Positions 31,703 to 43,418 of a DNA stretch of 64,000 nucleotides are shown here, piece after piece. Positions within the stretch are counted from its first letter, which is position 1; every line of letters starts with the position of its first letter. The stretch is from Myotis daubentonii (lineage: Eukaryota > Chordata > Mammalia > Chiroptera > Vespertilionidae). Under the pieces are notes generated by a model. It was given only the letters and a program-made list of their open reading frames with translations. It was not told where the DNA came from and did no database searches. The position numbers were made by a program, and so were the translations under genes. The stretch covers positions 185,818,349 through 185,882,348 of the forward strand of contig NC_081842.1 of the NCBI RefSeq assembly GCF_963259705.1. Direction: 5' to 3'.

Positions 31703-32621
31703 TTTGGTGTTAAGTTTCATAAGTTCCTTATACACTTTGGATATTAAGCCTATCAGATGTATCATCGGTGAAAATGTTCTCCTATTTAATGGGTTGTCTT
31801 TTTATTTTGTTGATGGTTTCCCTTGATTTGCAAAACTTTTTAGTTTTATGTGTAGTTTTGTTTTTTTCCCCTTGCTCGAGGCATTAGATCAGAAAAAAAC
31901 ATTGCTTTGAGAAATGTCCGAGATTTTACCGGTTGTGTTTCCTTTTAGCTTTTTTATGGTTTTGAGTGTAACATTTAAGTATTTGATGTGTTTTGAGTTT
32001 ATTCTTGTAATAAATTTACTCTTGGAATAAGAAGGGGTCTAGTTTCATTTTCTTGCCCATATCTGTCCAAGTTTCTCAACACCTTTTATTAAAAAGACTA
32101 TCCTTAGCTTATTGTATGTTTTTGTCTCTTTTGTTAAATATTGACTATAGAGTCATAGATTTATTTGGGCTCTCTATTCTGTTCCATTGATCTATATGTC
32201 TTTTTATGATAGTACCATGCTATTTTGATTACTGTGGACTTATAGTATAGTTTGATACCAGATAGCGTGATTCCTCCCACTTTATTCTTCTTTCTCAAAA
32301 TTTCTGGGGCTACTTGGGGTCTTCTGTGGTTCCATATAAATTTTTGAAATCTAGTCTGTGAAATATGTCATTGGTATCTTGATAGGAGTTGTGTTGAATT
32401 TATAGATTGCTTGGCAGTAGTATGGACATTTTAATAATGGTAATTTTTCCTGTCCATAAACATGGTATGTGCTGCCACTTATTTGTATCTTCTTCAATTT
32501 CTTACTTCATTGTCTTATAATTTTCTGAGTACATTCTTGGTTAATTGTATTTCTAGGTTTTTTATTTTTTTAAGCAGTTGTAAATGGGATTGTTTTCTTA
32601 GTTTCACTTCCTGATAGTTCA

Positions 32622-32654
32622 TTATCTATCTATCTATGTATCTATCTATCTATG

Positions 32655-32685
<31 letters not shown>

Positions 32686-32699
32686 GTATCTATCATCTA
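32622..32699 (+). repeat. (TATC)n microsatellite abutting a Helitron 5' end
   Basis: Runs of tatc with occasional tatg. It ends exactly at the Helitron 5' end TCTATATAAAAG, so the boundary is ambiguous by a few bases. Confidence 0.92.
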
Positions 32700-32943
32700 T
32701 CTATATAAAAGCCAAGCGACCTGAATGACCAGAATGACCAGTTGCTATGACGTGCACTGCAGCCAGCCAACCAGCCCAATGGGGGCGGGGCCGGCCAGCC
32801 AACCTCCCGCAGTCCCTACCTCCCCTCTGGCCTAGCTCTGATTGGGCCCTAATGGGGGGAGGGCTGGAGGCCAACCTTCCGTGGCCCCTCCCCCTGGATG
32901 GCTGGACGCCACCCATGCATGCATTCATGCATTGGGCCTCTAA
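32700..32943 (+). mobile_element. Helitron, short A-related copy
   Basis: TCTATATAAAAGCCAAGCGAC at the 5' end. 3' hairpin 'atgcatgcattcatgcat', then TGGGCCTCTAA (G lost) before host T. It shares 'gaccagttgctatgacgtgc' with the A type but has a different body and no CTCF-like pair. Confidence 0.9.
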
Positions 32944-33060
32944 TTGGTATATAAATGCAACACATTTCTACATATTTATTTTGTATCTTGCTACTTTACT
33001 GAATTTGTTTTCCAAACTACTACTCTTCTCCTTTTCCAAATGTATGTATTTTTCCCATTC

Positions 33061-33205
33061 TGATAATAGGGTGTCAGTAGGAAGGCAGTAGCATGACTGC
33101 CTGTCCACAACTCAATTTATGCTACCGGCTTTATGTCTGGTATTTTTTGTTTCTAGTTTTTATTCTGGTGGCTTGCCAGTTGGTCAAGCTATATTACTAA
33201 GCCAC
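33061..33205. other. Short unclassified segment between opposed L1s
   Basis: Separates a minus-strand L1 (ends about 33060) from a plus-strand L1 (starts about 33206). Nothing recognised. Confidence 0.4.
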
Positions 33206-34616
33206 TGTTCGCAAAACTGCCTGGTACTGGCACAAGAACAGACATATAGACCAATGGAATAGAACAAAGAACCCAGAAATTGACCCAAGCCATTATGCTC
33301 AATTCATGTTTGATAAAGGAGGCAAGAGCATACAATGGAGTCAAAACAGTCTCTTCAATAACTGGTGTTGGGAAAATTGGACAGAAACATGCAAAAAAAA
33401 AAAGAAACTAGACCACCAACTCACACCATACAAAAAAATAAACTCAAAATGGATAAAGAACTTAAACATAAGATAGGAAATCATAAAAATATTAGAAGAA
33501 TCCATAGGCAGCAAAATATCAGACATATGTCATAGCAATATCTTTACAAGTACAACTCCTAAGGCAATGGAAACTAAGTAGAAAATAAACAAATGGGATT
33601 ACATCAAATAAAAAGCTTCTGCACAGCAAAAGAAACCATCAACAAAACAAGAAAGTCCACTGCATGAGAGAACATATTTGCCAAAGTTATCTCTGATAAG
33701 GGTTTAATCTCCAACATTTACAGGGAACTCATACAAATTAACAAAAGGAAGATAAACAACCCAATCAAAAAATGGGCAAAGGAACTAAATAGATACTTTT
33801 CGAAAGAGGACATAAGGAAGGCTAAGTGACATATGAAAACATGATCAATGTCACTAATCATCCGAGAGATGCAAATCAAAACGACAATGTGGTACCATCT
33901 CACACCTGTCAGAATGGCTATCATCAACAAATCAACAAGTGACAGGTGCTGGAGAGGATGTGGAGAAAAAGGAACTCTCGTGCACTGCTGTTGGGAATGC
34001 ACACTGGTGCAGTCACTGTGGAGAACAGTATGGACTTTCCTCAAAAACTAAAAATGGAACTCCCATTTGACCCAGTGATCCCACTTCTAGGAATATATCC
34101 CAAGAAACCAGAAACACCAATCAGAAAGGATATATGCACCCCTATGTTCATAGCAGCACAATTTAGAAACAGCCTAAGTGTCCATCAGCTGCTGAATGGA
34201 TTAAAAAGCTGTGGTACATATACACAATGGAATACTATGCTTTATTAAAAAAAAAAAAAGGAATTCTTACCATTTGCAACAGCATGGCTGGGACTAGAGA
34301 GCATTATGCTAAGTGAAATAAGCCAGTCAGAGAAAGATAAATATGACATGATCTCACTCATTTGTGGAATATAATGAACAATGTAAACCGATGAACAAAA
34401 ACAGATCCAGAGACAGAGAAGCATTGATCAGACTGTCAAACCTCAGAGGGAAGTTAGGGGAGGTTGGGGGTAAGAGGGGGAGATCAACCAAAGGACTTGT
34501 ATGCATGCATATAAGCCCAACCAATGGACACAGACAACAGGGGGGTGAGGTCATGAGTTGGTGGGTCGGAGGGGGGCGGGCATGAGGGGATAAGGACACA
34601 TATGTAATACCTTAAT
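33206..34616 (+). mobile_element. 5'-truncated L1, ORF2 C-terminal half and 3'UTR
   Basis: Starts in ORF2 ('aaactgcctggtactggcac'). It includes the conserved C-terminal segment around 33848-34250 (translation [20 protein letters not shown] in one frame, then a frameshift) and the purine-rich 3'UTR. The tail is cut at about 34616 by a Helitron; no poly(A) is left. Confidence 0.9.
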
Positions 34617-34867
34617 TCTATATAATAAAGAAGTGATGTGCAAATCGACCATCACACCCTTGCACAAGATGGCTGCCCCATGTGGTTACAAGATGGCCAC
34701 CACAAGATGGCTGGCAGGGGAGGGCAGTTGGGGGCAACCAGGCCGGCAGGAGAGGACAGTTGGTGGCCACCAGACTGGCAGGGGCGGGCAGTTGTGAGGG
34801 TACAGGCCTACAGGGGAGGACAGTTAGGGGCAACCAGGCCTGCAGGGGAGGGCAGTTGAGGGCGATA
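34617..34867 (+). mobile_element. Helitron 5' part, 3'-truncated
   Basis: 5' end TCTATATAATAAAGAAGTGATGTGCAAAT, then 'caagatggctgccccatgtg' and repeats of 'gggcagttgggggcaaccag'. The hairpin and CTAG are missing; sequence changes to unrelated DNA at about 34868. The loss probably also removed the L1 tail. Confidence 0.82.
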
Positions 34868-36727
34868 GGAAATGAGTTAAAAGTGGTAATGGGATCAAGA
34901 TCACATTAGGTCTCCTGGGCCAATATAAGGACTTATAATGGGTGAAATGGGAAAAATATTAGAAGTTCATGATCACTGGTTGGTACAATTTAAACTGTAC
35001 CAATTGGCCTCTATGTAGAGAACAGACTTTATGGGAGGAAATACAGAAGCAGTGAAAACAGTTAAGAGGTCATCGAAATAATCCTGATGAGATTATGGTC
35101 ATTTTAACCAAGGTACTCCCAATAGAGGTAATGAGCACAAATAGATTCTAGGAATATTTGGAACCATAACTAATAGATTTGCTGATAGATTGGATTTGGG
35201 ATGTGAAATAATGAGGCATTGAGGATGTCTTCAAACTTTTTGATTTGCACATCTGATAGCATGAAATTGATATTAATAAGATGGAAAAGATTATGGAAAG
35301 AACACGTTGAAGAGGAAAGAACCTGAGCCTGTTTTTGGACATGTTTAGTTTGAGATACTTATTAGATATCAAAGTAGAGATAGAGATGTTGACTATTCAG
35401 TTGGATAAATGAGTCCAGTTTGAGGAAAGGTCTGAGCTCTGTTATAAATTTGGGAGCCATCAATGTACACAAATGGTATTTAAAGCCATATGACTGAGGA
35501 TATTACCACAGGAATGAGTGTGATTTGAAAAGGGAAAAGGTTCAAGGACTGAACCTGGGGAAGAAGATACTTAGAAATCCATGAGATGAAGAGAATCCTA
35601 CAAAAGATTCTTGAGAAGGAACAGCCATCCAGTGAAGCTAGAGGAAAACCAAATCAATATGCTATGATCAAACTAAATAAAGACAGGTTTGAAGGTGAAC
35701 AGAGTGATCTACTGTTCCAAATGCTACTATTAAGGCATGTAAATTTAGGAACGAGAATTGATTATAAGATTTAGCATTGTGGAAGATATCAAGGATCTTG
35801 AGAAAAGTAGTTTCAGTGAAATGATGGGGTCAATATCTGAAAAGTGTAAGAGACTTGGTGTGAAGGAAGAGCAGGACCAAAGGTAGTGAAATAGGATGTC
35901 AAGGAGTATGCAAACCAGTATTAAGGGTTTACTTTTGGAGAGATAATAGGGTATTTAAATGATTGGGAATCTGCTGAAGTCAATACCTTGAGTGTCCAAC
36001 TGAACAGTGGGAGCTTTTCTGTTGATGCTAATGAAGATCCATTGAAGATTTGAGATCAGGAAAATGTTGTGATAAAAACTGTATTTCTTCATATCCACCT
36101 AAGTCTGCACATAAGCAGCACTGAAAAGGATTTGTTGATTAAAATTGTTTTGGTCTAAAGTATTTATTTATTTTTGGTCTAAATAATTTAAATAATTTAC
36201 AAAAGGATCTTAGATTATCCCAAAAGAGAAGTCTGATGATATAAGTACCCTTTCCTTTCAAATTGTGCTTATCCTCTGTGTTCATTCTGCTACGTATGGC
36301 TTTATTGTTTCCCTTTCTCAGTGTATATGCTTTGATGCTTTATGAAATTTCAACATAAATCTCAATACTAGGATTTTATTGGGCAGATTTCTCTATCAGG
36401 TCATAACCACAAACTGTCAGGGTATATCTGGCAGTTGTCTCATCTCTTCCTGCCTCTATATAATCCTTTAAAGTCAGATACTGCACCATCCAATAATTCA
36501 GAGCATTTTATGGGTTTATAAATTCAGACCATTGCCAACATTTTGGAATATATGGATCTATGGATTTAAGAGATTTTTTTTCCAGATGTCACAGCATATA
36601 GACAAGTTCCATAACCTTATCATCAGCTGTCAGGAGATTTTTACTGCCTCTTTTGCCTTCTCCTTTGAGAGAGAGAAGTGTAGCCAAACTTTGTTATAAG
36701 CTTATTGTGAGAATAAAATTTTTAGGG
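34868..36727. other. Ancient repeat-like DNA, family not assigned
   Basis: From about 35340 to 35900, phrases such as 'aatttgggagccatcaatg', 'ggtatttaaagccatatgac' and 'aggactgaacctggggaag' recall a widespread old mammalian interspersed repeat that I cannot name with confidence. No coding signal, despite frames up to 74 codons. Confidence 0.4.
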
Positions 36728-36900
36728 AAGCAGGATAATGTAGTGGAAAGAGCAGCGGATTAGGAGACATGAGACCCAGACTCTACCTCCAGCTATGCCA
36801 CTGTGCTACTGATGTATTGGGTGACCTATCCTAGGGCACTTAACTTTCCTAGGTTTTAATTTTCTTATATAAAAAACAAGTAAGATTAAATAATGTATTA
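36728..36900 (+). mobile_element. MIR SINE
   Basis: 'gtagtggaaagagcagcgg' start and 'ccagctatgccactgtgct', then 'gggcacttaactttcctagg', follow the sense MIR order. Confidence 0.72.
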
Positions 36901-37038
36901 CATTAATTTATTCAGCAGATATTCTCTGAGAGCTCATTCTGTGTGAGGCCCTATTAGGAGAGCTAATGTAAATAAGATATACTTTCTGCCTTTAAGGAAC
37001 TTGTATAATAGAGGTGAAGACAGAAAAACAAACACAAA
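36901..37038. other. Ancient repeat fragment cut by a Helitron
   Basis: 'ttattcagcagatattctctg' through 'aaggaacttgtataatag' belongs to the same unnamed old repeat seen at 4187, 9600 and 17105. Confidence 0.4.
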
Positions 37039-37500
37039 TCCTATCTAATAAAGAGGGAATATGCTAATTGACCCTAACACCATTGCAAAGATGGTGGCGC
37101 CCATAGCCAATAAGGGGGGATATGCTAATTGACTGGCCCACCCTCAAAGATGGTGGTGCCCACAGCTAATAAGGAGGGAATATGCTAATTGACTGCCTCA
37201 CCCTCAAAGATGGCAGCGCCCACAGCCACAAGATGGTGGCGCCCAGTCCCCTCAGACCCCCAGCCATCCAGGGCCAGCCCGAGGCACAGGTAACCAGGGC
37301 TGGCTAGAGGCTCAGGTAGCCAGGTCTGGCTGAGGCTTGTGCTGCCGGCAGTGGCAGCAGCAGAGGTGTGATGGGGTGTACCCTTCCCCTGATCGCCAGG
37401 TCACCTCCCGCCCCTGAGAACTCCCGGACTGTGAGAGGGGGCAGGTCAGGCTGAGGGACTTTCCCTCCAGTGCATGAATTTTCATGCACTGGGCCTCAAG
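37039..37500 (+). mobile_element. Helitron, D type with 5'-terminal tandem units
   Basis: 5' end TCCTATCTAATAAAGAGGG after host A and 3' hairpin 'tgcatgaattttcatgca' with CTGGGCCTCAAG before host T. The first ~170 bp hold three units that each repeat the sub-terminal 5' sequence ('aggagggaatatgctaattg'), a YY1-like 'caaagatggtggcgcc' and a CCAAT-like 'cacagccaataag'. Same family as 55737-56441 in opposite orientation. Confidence 0.92.
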
Positions 37501-37644
37501 TCAGTTATATAAAGAGGTATGCAAAAATGGGAGTGTAATTTAGCAGCACAGGTGAAGGGAAACTAAAGGAATGGTGTGATCAGGAGATAATTCCAAAAGG
37601 AATAACTAAGCTTAACCTGAATCATTAAAAACAATTTGGACTAG

Positions 37645-37864
37645 TCTGGCAGGCGTGGCTCAGTGGTTGAGCATCGACGTATGAACCACAGTTTGATTCC
37701 TGGTCAGGGCTCAGTGTGGGGCCTGTATCAGAAAGCCCATCAGTGATTCTCTCTTATCACTAATGTTCCTCTCTCTCCCGCTCCCTTCCTCTCTGAAATC
37801 AATCAATATATATATATTAAAAAAACAACACCCCCCACCCCCAAACAAAACAAAACAAAACAAT
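37645..37864 (+). mobile_element. VES SINE with perfect 13-bp target duplication
   Basis: 'gtggctcagtggttgagcat' subtype. Exact 'caatttggactag' at 37632-37644 and 37865-37877. The tail region has an unusual C-rich insert ('caccccccacccccaaac') and (AAAAC)n. Confidence 0.95.
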
Positions 37865-38490
37865 CAATTTGGACTAGAAATCTATATACTGTTGATGGGA
37901 GTGTAAATTGGTCAAACACTTGTGGAAAAATACTGTAAAAGTACTACCAGAGCTAACATACTTATACCTTTTGCTCTAACAGATAATGTCAGTTTTTTGT
38001 ACCAGAAATGTATACATTTTCCAAAAAGGCATATAAAATATCCCATGTGGTACCATTTGTAGTAATCAAGCTTTGCAGATTATTCAAATGATTATAAGTA
38101 GTAGAATTGATAAGTTAGGTTATAGTAATACCTATATTTTGGAATACCATATAGCATTGAAAACAAGTGAACTATAACTACATGCAACAACATAGAATAA
38201 TCTCACAAAAATAATGTCAAGAAAAAGGATATAAACAAAAAGAGTACACACTGTATGATCCCATTCATGTAAACTTAAAAGCAAATAAAACTAACCTATA
38301 GTATAAAAGTCAGAATGCTCATTGCCATTGGAATGTGGGTAGTGCTTGGAAAGGGGCTTTTTGAGGTTTGGTTTTTTGTTTCTTGTTCAGAGGGCTAAAT
38401 ATGTATGTGCTGGTTTCTAAAAAAATTACCGAGATATGCATTTGTAATTTGTAACTTCTCTATATGTAATATTTGGGAAGGTTATTTAAC
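37865..38490 (+). mobile_element. Old L1 3' end
   Basis: 'ctgttgatgggagtgtaaattgg', split phrase 'tggaataccatatagcattg' and 'gtacacactgtatgatccc' are sense L1 3' features. Diverged. Confidence 0.75.
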
Positions 38491-39944
38491 TAAATGAGTG
38501 AGAGTTAGTCAATATCATAGCAAAGAAAGGTGATTTAAATAGAAAAAAAGGAGCACAAATGAAGGGAAGCAACCTTAAAGAACATGGCAATATTTTCCAT
38601 TTATCACCTACCAGGTATTGTGATTCTTCCATTCATTTTTCACTTATTCAATAAAAACGTTCAGTGCCTACCTACTATGTGATATGAATTTCTTCAACTC
38701 ATAAACATCATGAAAATAACAATAGAAATGAACTTTAGTTCTCTTCCTAAACAATTAAGTATTTTACTAATGGGGACAAGACAAAAAACAACTTTTGATT
38801 GGCTATGACATTCTTGCAGAGACTATATTTTTAATTTCTTTATCTCACCATTATCATGAACAGAGCGCTTCTAACAGGTGTACATTAAATGTTGAATGAA
38901 TGGATGGACTTGACAGCATACTCAGAGATACCATAGATTTGCATGATTTCCAAAGGTGTTTAGAAAATTGAAGTGAGTTTGCCTAATGATAAAATATTAT
39001 TTTGCACAGCATTTTAACTTTGTAAGGTCCTTTACTTTCTAAGAAATAATGCTTCTGACATCTTTCTCCATGCGGTAGTAATGAAAAATCATTTATAAAA
39101 TATTGGAAAGTAATTGGTAAAATGACCATTACATTGAACAATTTAGATTGTCCAATATATTGTATTTTAAAAAGTATTTTCTGGGAAATTAGGTAAAAAA
39201 TCAAGATTAAGTTCCAGACTTTGGAGGTGAAGCATACTTTGTTTTTCTGCTTGAAGTCCCACATCTCCTTATTCAGATTTATTGATATCTGTATAAAGTA
39301 TTCTGTTCTGTAGTCATAGTCTTTAGTAATCACAAGAGTCTACCTCTAATATGGCTGATACCTAAAAGCCCATTGGGTCATTTCTCTAGTGTTCTGGATG
39401 TTTTTCATCTGCCCCTTCAGATCCACTCTCGACTTTTTTCCACCCTGCTTAGAATCCTAAGAGGCTGACCTTTATGGACTTAATCAACATCCTTCCTTAT
39501 CCTCTGGCTGGCAACTGAGTGCCAATGAGAGACACTGGCAGAAATCACAGAGTGGGAGAAGAGTAAGCTTGGAATATTAAATTCTTTTTCTCTTAAAGCT
39601 ACCTTTATGTTTTCCATGTTTTGGTAACTGCTCTCTCCCCATGATCCTTCATGCCTAGAGAGGCTCAAGTAATCCTCAACCTCCATGAGAGAAAGGTAAC
39701 AGGTTTCTGCTATTGTTAGAGCTGGGGGTTTTCCTTATCCCTGATTCTGTTCACACCTTTGTAAATGGTTTCTTTGTTAAACTCTCTTTGTTTATCTTGT
39801 TTGGGTTTACATCTTTTTCCAGCCAGACCTTGAATGATGTTCCAGACTAGGTTTTGGTGCAGATTTATTTTCCATGCAGTGTTGTACCACTCCTTCTCTT
39901 TCCTCAGAACCCAACTCAAGTGTTGATGCCTCTTAAATATGGAT
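38491..39944. other. Noncoding DNA, nothing firm
   Basis: No gene found. Frames of 60-116 codons on the minus strand show no family signature. Some of 38980-39330 looks like diverged AT-rich relic DNA. Confidence 0.35.
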
Positions 39945-40155
39945 TTTGGAGTCTGAGAAATCTGGGCCTGAATTAAAACCAACACTATACAGCTGGGTGA
40001 CTTTGGGTAAATTATTATTTTTGAACTTTTATTTCCTTCTTTGTAGAATAAGGGGAAATAATACCCATTAGATTCAATGGTGTTGGCTGTTAAATAAGAT
40101 TGTTTTTGAAAGTTGCTGGCACTAAATGAGGTCTCATTAAATGTTTGTTCTTTTT
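39945..40155 (+). mobile_element. MIR SINE
   Basis: 'ctgggtgactttgggtaaat', 'ttctttgtagaataagggga' and 'ctggcactaaatgaggtctc' match the sense MIR layout. Confidence 0.68.
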
Positions 40156-40369
40156 ACTTTTTCCTCATTTTCTAACCAAATTTATCCTATTTTACTTTTT
40201 ATTTTTTAATATCATGCATTTATTTGCATGTTGCTTTGAATCTGTTTTCTAGCTGTTTCACTCTAAATGCCTTGACTTTCTGAATCTATGCTGAATTTCT
40301 CAGGTCAAGGGATCATAGAGAAATGCTAAAAATAACTGAAAATTGTATATTTTTAGAATTTATAAAAAT

Positions 40370-40528
40370 TTATTTTCTATTATATTTAATCCTCATAACT
40401 CTTTAAAGTAAGAATATGTTATTTATCTCATAGATAAGGGAACTGAAGCATAAATTAATTACCTATGTTATAGAGTTAAATAGTGGTGAAATATGACTCA
40501 AATTCAGGTTCTCAGATTTCAATTCCTT
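40370..40528 (-). mobile_element. MIR SINE
   Basis: Antisense: 'taatcctcataactctttaa', 'tctcatagataagggaactg' and 'aattcaggttctcag'. It touches the 3' end of the HAL1. Confidence 0.68.
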
Positions 40529-40886
40529 TCATTTCTGTTATACTATTATGGACTTTTTTTAAAAAATCTTTATTGTTGAGATTATTACAGATATCCCTAT
40601 TCTTTACCCTCATAGCTCCCCTCCATCTTGTTCCCACCCCACCCCAGGCCTTCACCACCCTATTGTCTGTGTCCATAGTTAATGCATACATGCATATATG
40701 ATCTTTGTCTAATCTCTTCCTGCACCCCCACACACCCTCTTCCCCCTGAGAATAACCAGTCTGCCCCATTTCCATGCCCCTGATTCTATTCCGTTCATCA
40801 GTTTATTCTGTTCATCAGATTTTTTATTCATTTGATTTTTAGATTCAATTGTTGATAGATATATATTTGTTGTCACTTTGTTGTTC

Positions 40887-41786
40887 TTATTTTTTATCTT
40901 TACCTTTTTCTCCTCCTCCTCCTCCTCCTTTCATCACTTCATATAATACTGGTTTGGTGGTGATGAAGTCCTTTAGTTTTTTCTTGTCTGTGAAGGTCTT
41001 TATCTGACCTTCTATTCTAAATGATAGCTTTGCTGGGTAGAGTAATCTTGGTTGTAGGTTTTTACTATCCATCACTTTGAGTATTTCTTGCCACTCTCTT
41101 CTGGCCTGCATAGTTTCTGTTGAGAAATCAGCTGACAGTTGTATGGGTACTCCCTTGTAGGTAACTAACTGTTTCTCTCTTGCTGCTTTTAAGATTCTCT
41201 CTTTGTCTTTTGCCCTTGGCATTTTAATTATGATGTGTCTTGGTGTGGTCCTCTTTGGATTCCTCTTGTTTGAGGTTCTCTGTGCTTCCTGGACCTGTAA
41301 GTCTATTTCTTTCACCAGGTAGGGGAAGTTTTCTGTCATTATTTCTTCAAATAGGTTTTCAATATCTTGTTCTCTTCTTCTGGCAACCCCATAATTTGGA
41401 TTGAAGTTGTCCCAGAGACTCCTTACACTATCTTCGTATTTTTGGATTCTTTTTTCTTTTTAGTCTCCTGGTTGGGTGGTTTTTGCTTCCTTATATTTCA
41501 AATCATTGATTTGATTTTCGGGATCCTGTAGTCTACTGTTGAATCCCTGTATATTATTTTTTATTTCAGTCAGTGTATGCTTAATTTCTGAGTGGTCCTT
41601 TTCTTTTCTTTTTTTTTTTTTTTTTTTTTTGGCATTTTCACTAAGCTCCTTAAAGGTCTCACTAAGTTCCTTTGAGGTTTCTAAAAGATTTTTGAGTAAC
41701 CTTATAACTGTGGTTTTGAACTCTATATCCAACAGTTTGCTTTCTTCCATTTCTTTCATTTGTGACATGTTTCTTTGTCTCTGCAT
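40887..41786 (-). pseudogene. HAL1/L1 ORF1 frame with one internal stop
   Basis: ORF1 encodes the RNA-binding chaperone of L1-type elements. This frame is 300 codons long and is broken only by one TAA at 41460-41462; there is no frameshift. The N-terminal part starts MQRQRNMSQMKEMEE and is coiled-coil rich. The conserved C-terminal domain starts around MTENFPYLVKEIDLQVQEAQ and includes the RILKAAREKQ and YKGVPIQLSADFS motifs typical of ORF1p. A homopolymer at 41608-41631 encodes a run of lysines and a (CTC)n run adds glycines near the C-terminus. It probably decayed recently, or a sequencing or assembly error could account for the stop. Confidence 0.85.
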
Positions 41787-41810
41787 TTTGGCTGCTTCCC
41801 TGTGTTTGTT

Positions 41811-42036
41811 TGTTTTTTTTTTTTTTTTAATATTTTATTGATTTTTTTTACAGAGAGGAAGGGAGAGAGATAGTCAGAAACATCGATGAGAGAGAAACAT
41901 CGATCAGCCGCCTCCTGCACATCCCCCACTGGGGATGTGCCCGCAACCCAGGTACGTGCCCTTGACGGGAATGGAACCTGGGACCTTTCAGTCCGCAGGC
42001 TGACGCTCTATCCACTGAGCGAAACCGGTTTTGGCC
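41811..42036 (-). mobile_element. VES SINE in HAL1 5' region
   Basis: Minus-strand copy of the 'gtggatagagc' subtype and one of the least diverged in the window. Target duplication 'cctgtgttt' on both sides (about 41799 and 42037). Confidence 0.94.
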
Positions 42037-43418
42037 CCTGTGTTTTTTTCTATGTATTGGGTAGCTGCTAAGTCTCCTTGAGTTGATAAGAGTGGCCTTG
42101 TGTAGTAGGTGTCCTATAGGGCCCAGTGACTCAGCCTCCCCAGTCACCTGAGGTGGACACTCTTGATGCACCTCTTATAGGCTGTGTGCACAGTTTTGTT
42201 GTAGTTGAGCCTTGATTGCTATTGGTGTCACTGGGAGGAATTGATCTCCAGGCCAATTGGCTGTGGAAACCAGCTGTGACTACAGTGGAAAAGCTGCTGT
42301 GCAAGACACACCATTATGGAGCTGGACTTGCTTCAGTGGGGCTTTGGCACTCACTGAGTCTGCCACTTCAGTGTGTCGCTTATGGATGTGAAGAGTTGTA
42401 ATCTGGTATGGTCTGACACTGACTACTGGGTATACTGGTTCTTGGGTCTCCAGGGAGGTGCCAAGTCAGCCACTGCCTGGGGCCATCCATCAAGAGTGAC
42501 AGAGAGATATGCAGATTCCTCTTCTTTGTATAGGGTTTGGAAGTGCACAGACAAGGCCCAGCTGTCAAGCAAGGTAGGCTCGTGCTAGTGCTAGGTCTTG
42601 AGCCTTTTATTGATAGGTTTGGGGCTCCCTGACCCAGCTACAGCTTGCTTCACAGATTTTTAGCCTGAGAAAGGATAGTCCATTCATATGCAAAAGCCCC
42701 TGAACACAACTTGGGTGGGGTTGTAAATTGGGTAGGGAGGGGTCTCAGGGAATCACTAGGGCATAGCAAACAGAAATGGCTGCCAGTCAGTCCTGCATCC
42801 GGGAGGTCCCAGCATGGGAACAATTGAGCACTGCAAGCACCTTAGTCTTGAAGAAAGCTGGCCCCGAGTTCCTGCGCCAATGCCAAACATTCCAGTTTTT
42901 CCCTGTATTTGTCTGGGTCCCATAGAGCCTCACCCAGCCCTGGAGCTCAGAGGAAGTGGGAGCTTGTAAATTAAGTTTATGGTGCTGGCCTTTTAAGACG
43001 AACAGCTGGGTCTCCAGCAGCCTGTGTGTCACTCAACTCCAATCCACACTGGTTTTTATAGTTTGTAGTTCTTACCACCCATAAAGGACTTCTTTCCCCA
43101 GCTCTGGAACCCTGGGCTGGTGGTCTGGTGTGATGCTGGAATCCTTCGCTCCTCCAGATGGCCTCTGCAGAGGTGATCTCCCTCTTGATTAAAAAAGCTG
43201 TATACCCAGGTGCCAGACCAGCCTGTTCCATGCCTCTGCACCTCCTACCAATCTTAGTGTGCTTTCTTCTTTATTTCTCTAGTTGTAGTACTTCCATTCA
43301 TCCAGCTTTCTGATGGTTCTGGATGATAGTTACTCTGTTTTATTTGGAATTTTGATGTGGTTGTGGGAGGCAGCAAGTACACGCATTTACCCTGTGCTGC
43401 CATCTTGGTTCTCTGTTT

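Larger units (their letters stand above)
25884..33060 (-). mobile_element. Old L1, split by Helitrons, a VES SINE and microsatellites
   Basis: The minus-strand L1 pieces are 25884-26761, 31338-31404, 31648-32620 and 32944-33060. The join across the Helitron array is exact: '...cagcattattttata' before it and 'tgtctattggccatttgtat' after it form continuous L1 sequence. It is old, with frequent stops and indels. Its only job in this window is as the host DNA for later insertions. Confidence 0.88.
40554..43418 (-). mobile_element. HAL1 (half-L1) retrotransposon, near full length
   Basis: Minus-strand element with a short 3'UTR (40554-40886, A-tail seen as T-run), an ORF1 frame (40887-41786) and a long 5'UTR up to 43418 beginning 'ccaagatggcagcacagg' in sense. 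ORF2 is absent between ORF1 and the 3'UTR, the defining trait of HAL1 elements. Without the VES SINE at 41811-42036 it is about 2.6 kb, near the usual HAL1 length. An L1 with an ORF2 deletion is an alternative. I could not fix target duplications. Confidence 0.78.
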
